In this document: positions 44,750-54,436 of the stretch, piece after piece
Layout of the letters: every line of letters starts with the position of its first letter
Position numbering within the stretch: position 1 is the first letter of the stretch
Assembly: GCA_944319745.1 (NCBI GenBank)
Contig: CALUET010000003.1
Coordinates: forward strand, 1-64,000
From: an uncultured Phocaeicola sp.
GTDB taxonomy: Bacteria > Bacteroidota > Bacteroidia > Bacteroidales > Bacteroidaceae
Direction of reading: 5' to 3'
DNA: 64,000 nt
The notes under the pieces: model-generated
What the model saw: only the letters and a program-made list of their open reading frames with translations
What the model was told of the DNA's origin: nothing
The model's database searches: none
Position numbers and translations under genes: made by a program

Positions 44750-47700
44750 ATGAAGCATGTGAAACATATTTGGGCGTTGGGATTATTTTGTACCATCCCG
44801 CTGATGGCAACGGCCCAGCGGGAGAATGTTCCGGCTGATGCCAGGTATTTGTTCGACGAGGGAAAATCGTTGTTTGTTCGTCAGGATTATGCTGCTTCAC
44901 GGCAGATATTGACACGTTATTTGCAGCAGGCGGCACAACCCGATTTTACAGACGAGGTCGATTATATGTTGGCTTGTACGGCATATGAGTTAAAAGAGCC
45001 GGAGCGTCTGGAGAAACTTAATGCATATTTGGAAAAACACCCCGATTCGCGGTATGCAAACCGGGTATATTCATTGATTGCTTCGGTATATTTCTCTGAA
45101 GAAAAATATGAAGAAACGATAGAAGCTTTTGATCGTTGTGACATAGGCCTGCTTTCCGATGAGGAACGTGATGCCTGCACCATGCGACTGGCAACGGCTT
45201 GTTTGAAATTGAACAAGCTGAAAGATGCCTCAATCTGGTTCTCTATGTTAGAAGAAGTAAGCGATACATATTATCCGGATGCGGTATATTATCTGGCTTA
45301 TATCGATTATGTGCAGGGAAAAGACAACGATGCTTTAAACGGTTTTCGCCGGGTGGAGAAGCATAAGACGTACGGCTTGTTGGCACCGTATTACATTGCT
45401 GAAATCTATTTGCGGAATAATAATTATGAAGAAGCGAAGAAAATCGCAGAAAATTATATAGCAAACCATCCGGGCGAGGAGAATATTACCCAGATGCAGC
45501 GCATACGAGGTGAGGCTTGCTACGGCCTGAACCTGTATGACGACGCCGTGAAGTCGTTGGAAGTTTATCATTCTTCCATGAAGAACCCCGACAGGAAAGC
45601 ATCCTATGAACTGGGCATGAGTTACTATCAGACGGGAGTTTATTCGAAAGCAGCCGAATGTTTAGGTGAAGTGACTTCCGTGAATGATGCGCTCACTCAG
45701 AATGCTTATTTCCACATGGGCTTGTCTTATTTGCAACTGATGGAGCGCAGTCAGGCGCGGATGGCATTCGAACAAGCCTCTTCTGCCGATTTTAGTCGTA
45801 CAATAAAAGAACAGGCTTTATATAATTATGCATTATGCATCCATGAAACATCCTATTCTCCGTTTGCCGAGTCGGTAACAGTTTTCGAACGTTTCCTGAA
45901 CGAGTTTCCGAATTCTCCTTATGTTGATAAGGTAAATGACTATTTGGTGGAAGTATATATGAATACGCGCAGTTATACGGCTGCCCTTCGTTCGATTGAA
46001 AAGATTAGTCATCCGGGTGATCGGATCCTGGAAGCTAAGCAAAAGCTGCTGTTCCGTCTGGGAACTCAAGCGTTTGCTCAGGCTGCTTTTTCGGAAGCTG
46101 TCGGTTATTTCTCGCAGTCGTTGCAGTTGGGACGTTACAATCAGCAGACCAAAGCCGACGCATATTATTGGAGAGGCGAAGCGAAATATCGTTTGTCGCA
46201 ATATGGCGATGCGGCAAACGACTTGCGGCAGTATATGGAGTTTGCCGTCGACCGCCGGAGTAAAGAATACGGCTTATCCTTATATAATTTAGGCTATGCC
46301 TTGTTCAAACAAAAGCAATATGATCATGCCTTGACGTGGTTTTTCCGGTGTGTCTCTTCGGAAATTCCTTTGGAGACCGCTGTTGTGGCCGATGCATACA
46401 ACCGAATGGGCGACTGTTATTTCTACGTCCGTTCATTCGATTCTGCCCGTCAGCAATATGCAAAAGCGTTGAGTTTGGACCCGACATTGGCCGATTATTC
46501 GTTGTTCCAAGAAGGTTTTGTGAAAGGATTGCAACGAGATTATTCCGGAAAGATAGAGACGTTGAACCGTTTAATTACCGATTATCCTTCGTCTCAATAC
46601 CTGGATGATGCATTGTACGAGCAGGGGCGTGCGTTCATTCAACTGGACGATAATGACAATGCAATACAGCGTTATGTACAGTTGACGCAGCGTTTCCCCG
46701 AGAGTCCGCTCTCACGTAAGGCTGCCAATGAAATTGGTTTGTTATATTATCAGGAGGATCGTTACGATGAGGCGATAAAAGCTTATAAAAATGTGATAGC
46801 AACTTATCCCGGAAGTGAGGAAGCTCGTTTGGCTCAACGGGATTTGCGTTCCATTTATGTCGACATGAATAAGGTAGATGATTACATGAATTATGCTGCA
46901 ACAATACCGGGAAATGCCCGCTTTGAGGTGAGCGAGCGAGATTCTCTCACGTACATTGCAGCAGAGCGTCTTTATCTGCGCGGCAATATAACGGAGGCCA
47001 AGAGCAGTTTTGAACGCTATTTGCAGTCGTTTGGCGATGGTGCTTTCGGCGTAAATGCCCATTATTATCTCGGATTGATCTGTTACAATCAGGAAGATTA
47101 TGCCAATGCGGCAATTCATTTAGGCAAAGTAATGGAGTATCCGGACAACAGGTTCTCTGAAGAAGCCATGGAAATTTGTGCCGGAATGGCCTATAATGAC
47201 AAAGATTATGCGAAGGCATTGGAAATATATAAACGGATGATAGACCGTGCTTCTTCGCAAGAGTCGCGGTGGAAGGCCGAGGTCGGTGCTTTGCGTAGTG
47301 CTTATTATTTGAAAAACCAACAAGAAGTGATTGCGATGGCTTCAGCTCTTTTGGCGGAAAACAAACTGACGCCCGAGTTGGAAAACGAAGCCCGTTATGA
47401 TCGTGCAAAAGCATTTTTGAGTACGGGGAAGACGAACGAGGCTTTGCAAGATTTGACCGTCCTTGGGAAAGATACGCGTAATGTTTATGGAGCCGAAGCG
47501 AAATATTTGGTAGCACAAATCTATTTTGACAACGGAGAAACGGAAAAAGCAGAGAAAGAAGTGCTGGGGTATATAGAAGTCAGTACGCCTCATGCTTATT
47601 GGTTGGCGCGCAGTTTTATATTATTGTCCGATGTCTATGTGAAAATGGGACGCGAACTGGACGCAAAACAATATCTGCTATCATTGAAACAAAACTATCA

Positions 47701-47764
47701 GGCGGAAGATGATATTGCGGGGATGATAGAGACACGTTTGGAGAAACTTAACACAGGAAAGTAA
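44750..47764 (+). CDS. Large exported tetratricopeptide repeat protein
   Basis: A 1004-residue protein. The signal peptide ends MATA, with Q (QRENVPAD) as the first mature residue. Almost the entire length is helical repeats of the TPR/Sel1 or YbgF-like type: ADARYLFDEGKSLFVRQDY, KADAYYWRGEAKYRLSQYGD, ALSLDPTLADYSL, NEIGLLYYQEDRYDEAIKAY, YYLGLICYNQEDYANAA and others spaced about 34-37 residues. It is probably periplasmic or on the outer membrane, acting in protein interactions. It is 3 bases before the barrel gene; together they look like a conserved unit. Confidence 0.87.
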   Translation: MKHVKHIWALGLFCTIPLMATAQRENVPADARYLFDEGKSLFVRQDYAASRQILTRYLQQAAQPDFTDEVDYMLACTAYELKEPERLEKLNAYLEKHPDSRYANRVYSLIASVYFSEEKYEETIEAFDRCDIGLLSDEERDACTMRLATACLKLNKLKDASIWFSMLEEVSDTYYPDAVYYLAYIDYVQGKDNDALNGFRRVEKHKTYGLLAPYYIAEIYLRNNNYEEAKKIAENYIANHPGEENITQMQRIRGEACYGLNLYDDAVKSLEVYHSSMKNPDRKASYELGMSYYQTGVYSKAAECLGEVTSVNDALTQNAYFHMGLSYLQLMERSQARMAFEQASSADFSRTIKEQALYNYALCIHETSYSPFAESVTVFERFLNEFPNSPYVDKVNDYLVEVYMNTRSYTAALRSIEKISHPGDRILEAKQKLLFRLGTQAFAQAAFSEAVGYFSQSLQLGRYNQQTKADAYYWRGEAKYRLSQYGDAANDLRQYMEFAVDRRSKEYGLSLYNLGYALFKQKQYDHALTWFFRCVSSEIPLETAVVADAYNRMGDCYFYVRSFDSARQQYAKALSLDPTLADYSLFQEGFVKGLQRDYSGKIETLNRLITDYPSSQYLDDALYEQGRAFIQLDDNDNAIQRYVQLTQRFPESPLSRKAANEIGLLYYQEDRYDEAIKAYKNVIATYPGSEEARLAQRDLRSIYVDMNKVDDYMNYAATIPGNARFEVSERDSLTYIAAERLYLRGNITEAKSSFERYLQSFGDGAFGVNAHYYLGLICYNQEDYANAAIHLGKVMEYPDNRFSEEAMEICAGMAYNDKDYAKALEIYKRMIDRASSQESRWKAEVGALRSAYYLKNQQEVIAMASALLAENKLTPELENEARYDRAKAFLSTGKTNEALQDLTVLGKDTRNVYGAEAKYLVAQIYFDNGETEKAEKEVLGYIEVSTPHAYWLARSFILLSDVYVKMGRELDAKQYLLSLKQNYQAEDDIAGMIETRLEKLNTGK

Positions 47765-47767
47765 ATT

Positions 47768-49435
47768 ATGAATTGCAAGGGAATAATATTATTAGGTGCC
47801 GGACTGCTTCCTTTCTTTGTAACAAACGCGCAGGAACAGTCGAAGGATTCGACATTAAACCGAACGGTCGTGGTGGAGAATCAGTATAATCCGGAAATTA
47901 TGGATGCTTTTAAGGTAAATGTCTTGCCGGATATCGAGGAACCTGCAGTGCCGAAAAGGCATATCGATTATGCAACAAGCAGTCGTTTATTGAGCGGATG
48001 GAGAGGTTCTCTTATGCCGGCCATTACTGTGGAAGAGAAACAACGCGATGCTTATCGGGGATATTTACAGCTGGCGTATGGAAACCGGAATAATACGGAT
48101 GCAAAGGCAAGCTATCTGTGGAATATAACCGAGCGCGACCGGTTGAATATTATGGCTTCTTTGTACGGAATGAAAGGAAAGATTCCTTCGTTGGGCGCCG
48201 ATGAAGATTGGAACTCCCGCTTTTACCGTACGGATATCTCGCTGGACTATAAGCATGATTTCCGTAAAGTGTCGTTGAACCTGGGGGGAGCTTTTGCATC
48301 ACAGGTCTTCAACTACATGCCGGAGGCCGGAGACAATGCAAGTGGCGGAACGTTTGTTTCCGATAAGCAACATTACACTTTGGGTGAAGGGTATGTAGGC
48401 GTTTCGTCAAGAGACGGTGATCTGCCGGTACAGTTTTCGTTGCAAAGTGGATTTCGCATGTTCGACCGCAAGTATGTTTTACCTTATGGTATGAGCGATT
48501 CGGAAAGTTCGGTTCATACGGAGGGAGGCATATATGGAAACATTGATGAGCGTCAGCAGGTAGGTTTGTCCTTTGTTATGGATAATATGTTTTACGACGG
48601 TCAGATGAAAGACTACACATTGTTGCAGATCAATCCGTATTATTCACTGCAAAACGATGCCGTACGTTTTCGGGCCGGCGTGCACGTTGACGGACAAACG
48701 GCCAATGGAAGTGGAATAAAGGTGGCCCCCGATGTGAAATTCGATTTTATATTTGCCGGAAGTTATCGTTTTTATATACATGCAACGGGGGGAACTTGTT
48801 TGAATGATTTCCGTCGTTTAAATGAGATTTCGCCGTATTGGTTGCAGAACGAACAGCTGCATTCTTCTTATACACCGGTTGATGCCAGGGTAGGTTTGAA
48901 GGCGTCTCCGTTGACCGGCCTCGGTTTTGAAGTGTTCGGAGGCTATCGTGTGACGAAAGATGAACTGTTTACTTTGCCGGGAGTTCCCGATGGATATACC
49001 AATTATCTGTATGGTGCATTGCTGCAGGAGCAGGCAAATGTGGCTTATGGCGGCGGCCTTTTGAGTTACGGATATAAGGATTGGTTCGACTTTACGGTCG
49101 ACGGTACTTATTATAATTGGGATGCTGACGTGGAAGGAAGCAAGTATTTGTTGTATCTGAAGCCCCAGTTTGTGCTGAATGTATTGTTGCATGCGCGGAT
49201 TGTGGGCGATGCATATGCGGAAGCAGGCTATCGTTATGAAAACCGTAAGGCGGTAGACAATCTGAAGGCTGCCGATGCGGTCAACGATTTAAGGCTTTCT
49301 GCCGGATATCGTTTCTTCAATCGTTTGGATGTCTTTGGGCGGATTGAGAATCTTCTCAATAAGAAATATATATCAGAAACGGGCTATCCTGTGCAGGGAT
49401 TCACCGTGCAGGGAGGAGTCAGCCTGCGCTTTTGA
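47768..49435 (+). CDS. Outer-membrane beta-barrel protein, TonB-dependent-receptor-like without a plug
   Basis: A 555-residue exported protein; the signal peptide ends VTNA with Q (QEQSKDS) first. Many alternating beta-strands of barrel type run through the protein (YRGYLQLAYGNRNNTDAKAS, then FRKVSLNLGGAFA). The C-terminus RIENLLNKKYISETGYPVQG and final GGVSLRF, with an end Phe, is the TonB-dependent receptor signature. I see no plug domain and no carboxypeptidase-like N-terminal domain; the first 70 residues are short and include VVVENQYNPEIMDAFKV. It is likely the partner of the TPR protein in the preceding gene. Confidence 0.75.
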   Translation: MNCKGIILLGAGLLPFFVTNAQEQSKDSTLNRTVVVENQYNPEIMDAFKVNVLPDIEEPAVPKRHIDYATSSRLLSGWRGSLMPAITVEEKQRDAYRGYLQLAYGNRNNTDAKASYLWNITERDRLNIMASLYGMKGKIPSLGADEDWNSRFYRTDISLDYKHDFRKVSLNLGGAFASQVFNYMPEAGDNASGGTFVSDKQHYTLGEGYVGVSSRDGDLPVQFSLQSGFRMFDRKYVLPYGMSDSESSVHTEGGIYGNIDERQQVGLSFVMDNMFYDGQMKDYTLLQINPYYSLQNDAVRFRAGVHVDGQTANGSGIKVAPDVKFDFIFAGSYRFYIHATGGTCLNDFRRLNEISPYWLQNEQLHSSYTPVDARVGLKASPLTGLGFEVFGGYRVTKDELFTLPGVPDGYTNYLYGALLQEQANVAYGGGLLSYGYKDWFDFTVDGTYYNWDADVEGSKYLLYLKPQFVLNVLLHARIVGDAYAEAGYRYENRKAVDNLKAADAVNDLRLSAGYRFFNRLDVFGRIENLLNKKYISETGYPVQGFTVQGGVSLRF

Positions 49436-49462
49436 GGAAGAAGTTGGAATTGTTCTGAGGAG

Positions 49463-49506
49463 ACCGTCGGGATGTTTTAGAAAAAAATATTCCGACGGTT
49501 TTGTTT
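49463..49506 (+). terminator. Terminator of the TPR-barrel unit
   Basis: An 11-base stem with one G-U pair (49463-49473 with 49489-49499) and T-rich end. It lies 28 bases after the barrel stop. Confidence 0.75.
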
Positions 49507-49616
49507 AAAGACTGCAATGTCCGTGTGGAAAGCATTTGTTTACCCGCCAAACTAAAAATTACGAAAAAAAAGACAGAAACCCATCTTATTATAATGCAGT
49601 GCTTTTGCTTTTTTCA

Positions 49617-49624
49617 TACATTTG
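49617..49624 (+). promoter_or_regulatory. topA promoter -7 element
   Basis: TACATTTG, a full TAnnTTTG match, 31 bases before the likely topA ATG at 49656. An ATG at 49638 is 13 bases after the box, which would leave almost no leader. Confidence 0.6.
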
Positions 49625-49655
49625 CCCCAAATTATAAATGGAATACGCAAAAGTT

Positions 49656-51989
49656 ATGCAAAATAATCTGGTCATAGTCGAATCTCCGGCAAAAGCGAAA
49701 ACCATAGAAAAGTTTTTGGGGGAAGGATATAAAGTGTTGTCCAGCTACGGACATATCCGCGATTTAAAGAAAAAGACCTTTAGTATTGACGTAAACGACC
49801 ATTTTAAGCCGATATACGAAATCCCGGAAGATAAGAAAAAGATCGTTTCCGAGTTGCAGGCCGAGGCGAAGAAAGCCGATGTTGTCTGGCTCGCTTCCGA
49901 TGAAGACCGGGAGGGAGAGGCCATTTCATGGCATTTGTTCGAGGTGTTGAAGCTGGATCCCAAGAAAACCCGTCGAATTGTATTTCATGAAATTACGAAG
50001 AATGCGATATTGAAAGCCATAGAGAATCCTCGTCAGATTGACATAAATCTGGTGAATGCACAGCAGGCCCGTCGTGTATTGGACCGCATTGTCGGTTTTG
50101 AATTATCCCCTGTTTTGTGGAAAAAGATAAAGCCGGCTTTGTCAGCAGGGCGGGTGCAGTCGGTGGCTGTCCGCTTGATTGTGGAGCGTGAACGGGAAAT
50201 AAATTCATTTGTAAGCGAGTCTTCATATAAAGTAACCGCACATTTCAGTACCGATGACAAGGCCGATTTTCGTGCAGAACTCGACCGACGGTTTAAAACA
50301 AAAGAAGAAGCACAAGCATTTCTGGAGAGCTGTGTTGGTGTTGACTTTAAAATAGAAGATATTGTAACGCGTCCGGTGAAAAAAATGCCGGCGGCTCCGT
50401 TTACAACTTCCACGTTGCAGCAGGAAGCGGCTCGCAAGTTAGGTTATACCGTAGCGCAGACAATGATGCTGGCGCAGCGGTTGTATGAGAACGGATTAAT
50501 CACATATATGCGAACCGATTCGGTTAATTTATCCAATTTGGCGCTGGCAACGAGTAAAGAGACCATCATGTCTTTGATGGGAGAACGTTATGTAAAAACA
50601 AGACAATTCGCCACAAAAACAAAAGGAGCGCAGGAAGCACATGAAGCAATTCGTCCTACTTACATGTCGAACGAAACGATTGACGGAACTGTTCAGGAAC
50701 AACGGTTATACGAACTGATATGGAAGCGGACATTGGCCTCGCAGATGGCAGATGCTGAACTTGAAAAAACTACTGCGACAATAGCGGTGGGCAATCATAC
50801 CGAGAAGTTTGTTGCTGTTGGGGAAATCGTAGTTTTTGATGGTTTTTTGCGGGTGTATAAGGAATCTTACGACGACGATGCGGAGCCGGAAAACGAAATG
50901 CGTTTACTCCCGTCGCTGGAAGTCGGGCAAAACCTGACGAACCAAGATATTGTGGCTGTGCAGCGGTTTACACAATCACCTCCCCGATATACGGAAGCGA
51001 GCCTGGTGCGCAAGTTGGAAGAACTGGGAATAGGTCGTCCTTCAACGTATGCTCCGACAATTTCAACGATACAACAGCGCGGTTATGTGGAGAAAGGTAA
51101 CCGTGAAGGCGTGGAAAGACCGTGCACAACATTGACGCTAAAGAAAGGAAAGATTACGGAGACTACACGGAAAGAACTCACGGGAAGCGAAAAAGCAAAG
51201 CTTCTTCCTACGGATGTCGGCATTGTGGTTAACGATTTCTTAAAGGAACATTTCCCGCAAATAATGGATTATAATTTTACAGCAACGATAGAAAAGGAGT
51301 TTGATGAGGTGGCCGACGGTGAAAAGACCTGGACAGATATGATGGAACATTTCTATGAAGGTTTTCATCCGTTGGTGGAAAAGACAAAAGGTCTGCAGTA
51401 TGAACATAAGGTAGGCGAGCGTCTTTTGGGGACTGATCCGGGAAGTGGTAAACCGGTATTCGTGAAAATCGGACGTTTTGGCCCCGTTGTTCAGATCGGT
51501 TCGGCCGATGATAAGGAGAAACCCCGCTTCGCCCAGTTGAAAAAAGAATACTCTCTTGAAACAATAACGCTTCAGGAAGCACTTGATTTGTTCAAGTTGC
51601 CTCGTGTATTAGGCGAGCTTGATGGACATCCTGTTACGGTGGGAGAAGGACGGTTCGGGCCGTACATTCGATATGAGAATACGTTTGTTTCCATTCCGAA
51701 AACGCAGAACCCAATGACAATTACTTTGAGCGATGCCGAAGAGATGCTCCGTAAGAAAAACGAAAGTGCGGCAAAAAAGATTATAAAGACCTTCGCCGAA
51801 GAACCCGATTTACAGATTATGAACGGGCGTTACGGGCCTTATATTGCTTATCAGAAGAAGAATTATAAGATACCAAACGAGGTTGAACCGGCTGATTTGA
51901 GCCTGGATGCATGTTTTAAGGTGATTGAGTTGCAGAAAGAGAAACATCAGATACGGAAGGAACGTTCGGTAAAAAAGAAGAAAGAATGA
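49656..51989 (+). CDS. topA: DNA topoisomerase I
   Basis: Type IA topoisomerase that relaxes negatively supercoiled DNA. The start is set at 49656 (MQNNLVIVESPAKAKTIEKF), because the family begins with such a sequence; an ATG at 49638 adds six residues. TOPRIM motif LASDEDREGEAISWH, active tyrosine in GLITYMRTDSVNLS, and GIGRPSTYAPTI are intact. The C-terminal third has three Topo-C repeats (GRFGPVVQIG, GRFGPYIRYE, GRYGPYIAYQ) in place of the zinc fingers of E. coli TopA. The last bases overlap aroK by 4 bases. Confidence 0.96.
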   Translation: MQNNLVIVESPAKAKTIEKFLGEGYKVLSSYGHIRDLKKKTFSIDVNDHFKPIYEIPEDKKKIVSELQAEAKKADVVWLASDEDREGEAISWHLFEVLKLDPKKTRRIVFHEITKNAILKAIENPRQIDINLVNAQQARRVLDRIVGFELSPVLWKKIKPALSAGRVQSVAVRLIVEREREINSFVSESSYKVTAHFSTDDKADFRAELDRRFKTKEEAQAFLESCVGVDFKIEDIVTRPVKKMPAAPFTTSTLQQEAARKLGYTVAQTMMLAQRLYENGLITYMRTDSVNLSNLALATSKETIMSLMGERYVKTRQFATKTKGAQEAHEAIRPTYMSNETIDGTVQEQRLYELIWKRTLASQMADAELEKTTATIAVGNHTEKFVAVGEIVVFDGFLRVYKESYDDDAEPENEMRLLPSLEVGQNLTNQDIVAVQRFTQSPPRYTEASLVRKLEELGIGRPSTYAPTISTIQQRGYVEKGNREGVERPCTTLTLKKGKITETTRKELTGSEKAKLLPTDVGIVVNDFLKEHFPQIMDYNFTATIEKEFDEVADGEKTWTDMMEHFYEGFHPLVEKTKGLQYEHKVGERLLGTDPGSGKPVFVKIGRFGPVVQIGSADDKEKPRFAQLKKEYSLETITLQEALDLFKLPRVLGELDGHPVTVGEGRFGPYIRYENTFVSIPKTQNPMTITLSDAEEMLRKKNESAAKKIIKTFAEEPDLQIMNGRYGPYIAYQKKNYKIPNEVEPADLSLDACFKVIELQKEKHQIRKERSVKKKKE

Positions 51990-52510
51990 CGCGCGTTTTT
52001 TTGGTTGGTTACATGGGGTCGGGGAAAACAACCTTGGGAAAAGCCTATGCTGAGGCCGTGAATTTGCAATTCATCGACCTGGATTGTTACATAGAACAGC
52101 GTTATTGCAAGACTATTTCGGATTTGTTTGCCGAAGGAGGCGAGGACGGTTTCCGTGAGATAGAGAGAAAGATGCTTCATGAAGTGGGAGAGTTTGAAAA
52201 TGTTCTGGTGGCAACAGGAGGAGGAACCCCCTGTTTTTTTGATAATATGGACTATATGAAAAAGGCCGGAGCAACGGTCTTTTTGGATGTACGTCCTCAG
52301 GTATTGTTTCGCCGGTTGCGATTGGCTAAGGCTAAGCGGCCGTTGCTTGCAGATAAAACAGACGATGAACTGATGCAAACAATAGCGGATGCGTTAGAAA
52401 AGCGTTCCCCGTATTATTTGAAAGCCGAATATGTTTTGAATGCGGAATGCCTTGAAAGCAAAGAGCAAATAGGAGAATCGGTGAAAAATTTGAGAGCATT
52501 ATTAAATTAA
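51986..52510 (+). CDS. aroK: Shikimate kinase
   Basis: Phosphorylates shikimate in the pathway to aromatic amino acids. The 174-residue protein has the P-loop LVGYMGSGKTTLGKAYAEA, the shikimate-binding Asp in FIDLDCYIEQRY, the EGGEDGFREIE part with the Arg, ATGGGTPCFFDN, and the lid KAKRPLLADKT. It starts in an ATGA overlap with topA, so the two are translationally coupled; why they are paired is not clear, but I recall this order from Bacteroidales. Confidence 0.95.
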   Translation: MTRVFLVGYMGSGKTTLGKAYAEAVNLQFIDLDCYIEQRYCKTISDLFAEGGEDGFREIERKMLHEVGEFENVLVATGGGTPCFFDNMDYMKKAGATVFLDVRPQVLFRRLRLAKAKRPLLADKTDDELMQTIADALEKRSPYYLKAEYVLNAECLESKEQIGESVKNLRALLN

Positions 52511-52542
52511 GTAAGTATAAACGTAGAGAATTTATTCGTGAA

Positions 52543-54435
52543 ATGAGAAAATGGCGTATCGAAGATTCTGAAGAACTTTACAACATTACCGGATGGGGTG
52601 TTTCGTACTTTGGCATAAATGACAAAGGCCATGTTGTGGTAACTCCTCGTAAAGATGGAGTGGCAGTTGATTTAAAAGAACTGGTAGATGAGCTGCAATT
52701 GAGGGACGTAACGGCACCGATGCTGATACGTTTCCCTGACATCTTGGATAATCGTATCGAGAAAATTTCAAATTGTTTCTCGATTGCTTCGGAAGAATAC
52801 GGGTATGAGGCTCAGAACTTCATCATCTATCCCATAAAGGTGAACCAGATGCGCCCGGTTGTTGAAGAAATTATCAGTCACGGAAAGAAATTTAATTTAG
52901 GCTTGGAAGCGGGCTCTAAACCGGAACTTCACGCTGTGATAGCCGTAAATACCGATTCCGATTCCTTGATCATCTGCAACGGATACAAGGATGAAAGCTA
53001 TATTGAGCTGGCTTTGCTGGCACAAAAAATGGGAAAGCGCATTTTCTTGGTTGTAGAGAAGCTGAACGAATTGCGCTTGATTGCCAAAATGGCCAAGCAA
53101 CTGAACGTACGTCCCAACATAGGGATTCGTATAAAACTTGCATCTTCCGGAAGCGGGAAGTGGGAAGAAAGCGGAGGCGATGCCAGCAAGTTCGGCTTGA
53201 CATCGAGTGAATTACTTGAAGCGTTAGACTTTTTGGAGAAGAAAGGTTTGCAGGATTGCCTGAAGTTGATACATTTTCATATCGGGAGTCAGGTGACAAA
53301 AATACGGCGTATCAAAACGGCGTTGCGCGAAGCTTCACAATTTTATGTGCAGCTTTATCAGATGGGATTCCCGGTGGAATTTGTGGATATCGGCGGCGGA
53401 TTGGGAGTTGATTACGACGGAACCCGTTCGGCAAACAGTGAAAGCAGCGTAAACTATTCGATTCAGGAGTATGTGAACGACTCGATTTCCATCATGGTCG
53501 ACGCAAGTAATAAGAATAACATCCCGCATCCCAACATCATTACCGAGAGCGGACGTTCGTTGACGGCCCATCATTCGGTCTTGATCTTCGAGGTGTTGGA
53601 AACAGCTTCCCTGCCCGAAATGGATGAAGACTTCGTTGTTAGTGCGGAAGATCACGAATTGGTTCAGGAATTGTACGAGATATGGGACAACCTGAATCAA
53701 AGCAGAATGCTGGAAGCATGGCATGATGCGCAGCAAATCCGCGAGGAAACTCTCGATTTGTTTAGTCATGGTATTGTCGATTTAAAGACGCGTGCTCAGA
53801 TAGAGAGGCTGTATTGGTCGGTAACACGCGAGATAAGTCAGATTACTTCCGGCCTGAAACATATTCCGGACGAATTCAGAAACATGGATAAACTTCTTGC
53901 CGATAAATATTTTTGTAACTTTTCTTTGTTTCAATCGTTGCCGGATTCTTGGGCTATCGACCAGATATTCCCGATAATGCCTATCCAGCGTTTGGATGAA
54001 AAGCCGGATCGGACAGCCACATTGCAGGACATCACTTGCGATTCGGACGGCAAGATTGCCAACTTCGTGTCGCCGCGAAATGTCTCACATGACCTGCCGG
54101 TGCATACCTTGAAGGCCAAGGAATCTTATTATATCGGGGTGTTTCTGGTGGGAGCTTACCAGGAAATTTTGGGAGACATGCACAATCTTTTCGGTGACAC
54201 AAACGCAGTACATGTCAGCGTGAACGAGAAAGGTTACTCGATAGATCAGGTGATAGACGGCGAAACGGTGGCCGAAGTGCTGGATTACGTGCAGTACAAT
54301 CCGAAAAAACTGGTCCGCACGCTTGAAACATGGGTGGCAAAATCGGTGAAAGAAGGACGGATTTCCTTGGAAGAAGGAAAGGAATTTTTGGCAAATTACC
54401 GTTCAGGTTTATACGGATATACTTATTTGGAATGA
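52543..54435 (+). CDS. speA: Biosynthetic arginine decarboxylase
   Basis: Decarboxylates arginine to agmatine, the first step of one polyamine route. The 630 residues match SpeA of the PLP fold III family. The PLP lysine is in FIIYPIKVNQMRPVVEEI, the glycine region is KFNLGLEAGSKPEL, HFHIGSQVTKIRRIKTA follows, then VDIGGGLGVDYDGT. The C-terminal part includes IVDLKTRAQIERLYW and GVFLVGAYQEILGDMHNLFG. It is 32 bases after aroK, and 1 base before argB, so arginine synthesis and use are joined here. Confidence 0.96.
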   Translation: MRKWRIEDSEELYNITGWGVSYFGINDKGHVVVTPRKDGVAVDLKELVDELQLRDVTAPMLIRFPDILDNRIEKISNCFSIASEEYGYEAQNFIIYPIKVNQMRPVVEEIISHGKKFNLGLEAGSKPELHAVIAVNTDSDSLIICNGYKDESYIELALLAQKMGKRIFLVVEKLNELRLIAKMAKQLNVRPNIGIRIKLASSGSGKWEESGGDASKFGLTSSELLEALDFLEKKGLQDCLKLIHFHIGSQVTKIRRIKTALREASQFYVQLYQMGFPVEFVDIGGGLGVDYDGTRSANSESSVNYSIQEYVNDSISIMVDASNKNNIPHPNIITESGRSLTAHHSVLIFEVLETASLPEMDEDFVVSAEDHELVQELYEIWDNLNQSRMLEAWHDAQQIREETLDLFSHGIVDLKTRAQIERLYWSVTREISQITSGLKHIPDEFRNMDKLLADKYFCNFSLFQSLPDSWAIDQIFPIMPIQRLDEKPDRTATLQDITCDSDGKIANFVSPRNVSHDLPVHTLKAKESYYIGVFLVGAYQEILGDMHNLFGDTNAVHVSVNEKGYSIDQVIDGETVAEVLDYVQYNPKKLVRTLETWVAKSVKEGRISLEEGKEFLANYRSGLYGYTYLE

Positions 54436-54436
54436 G

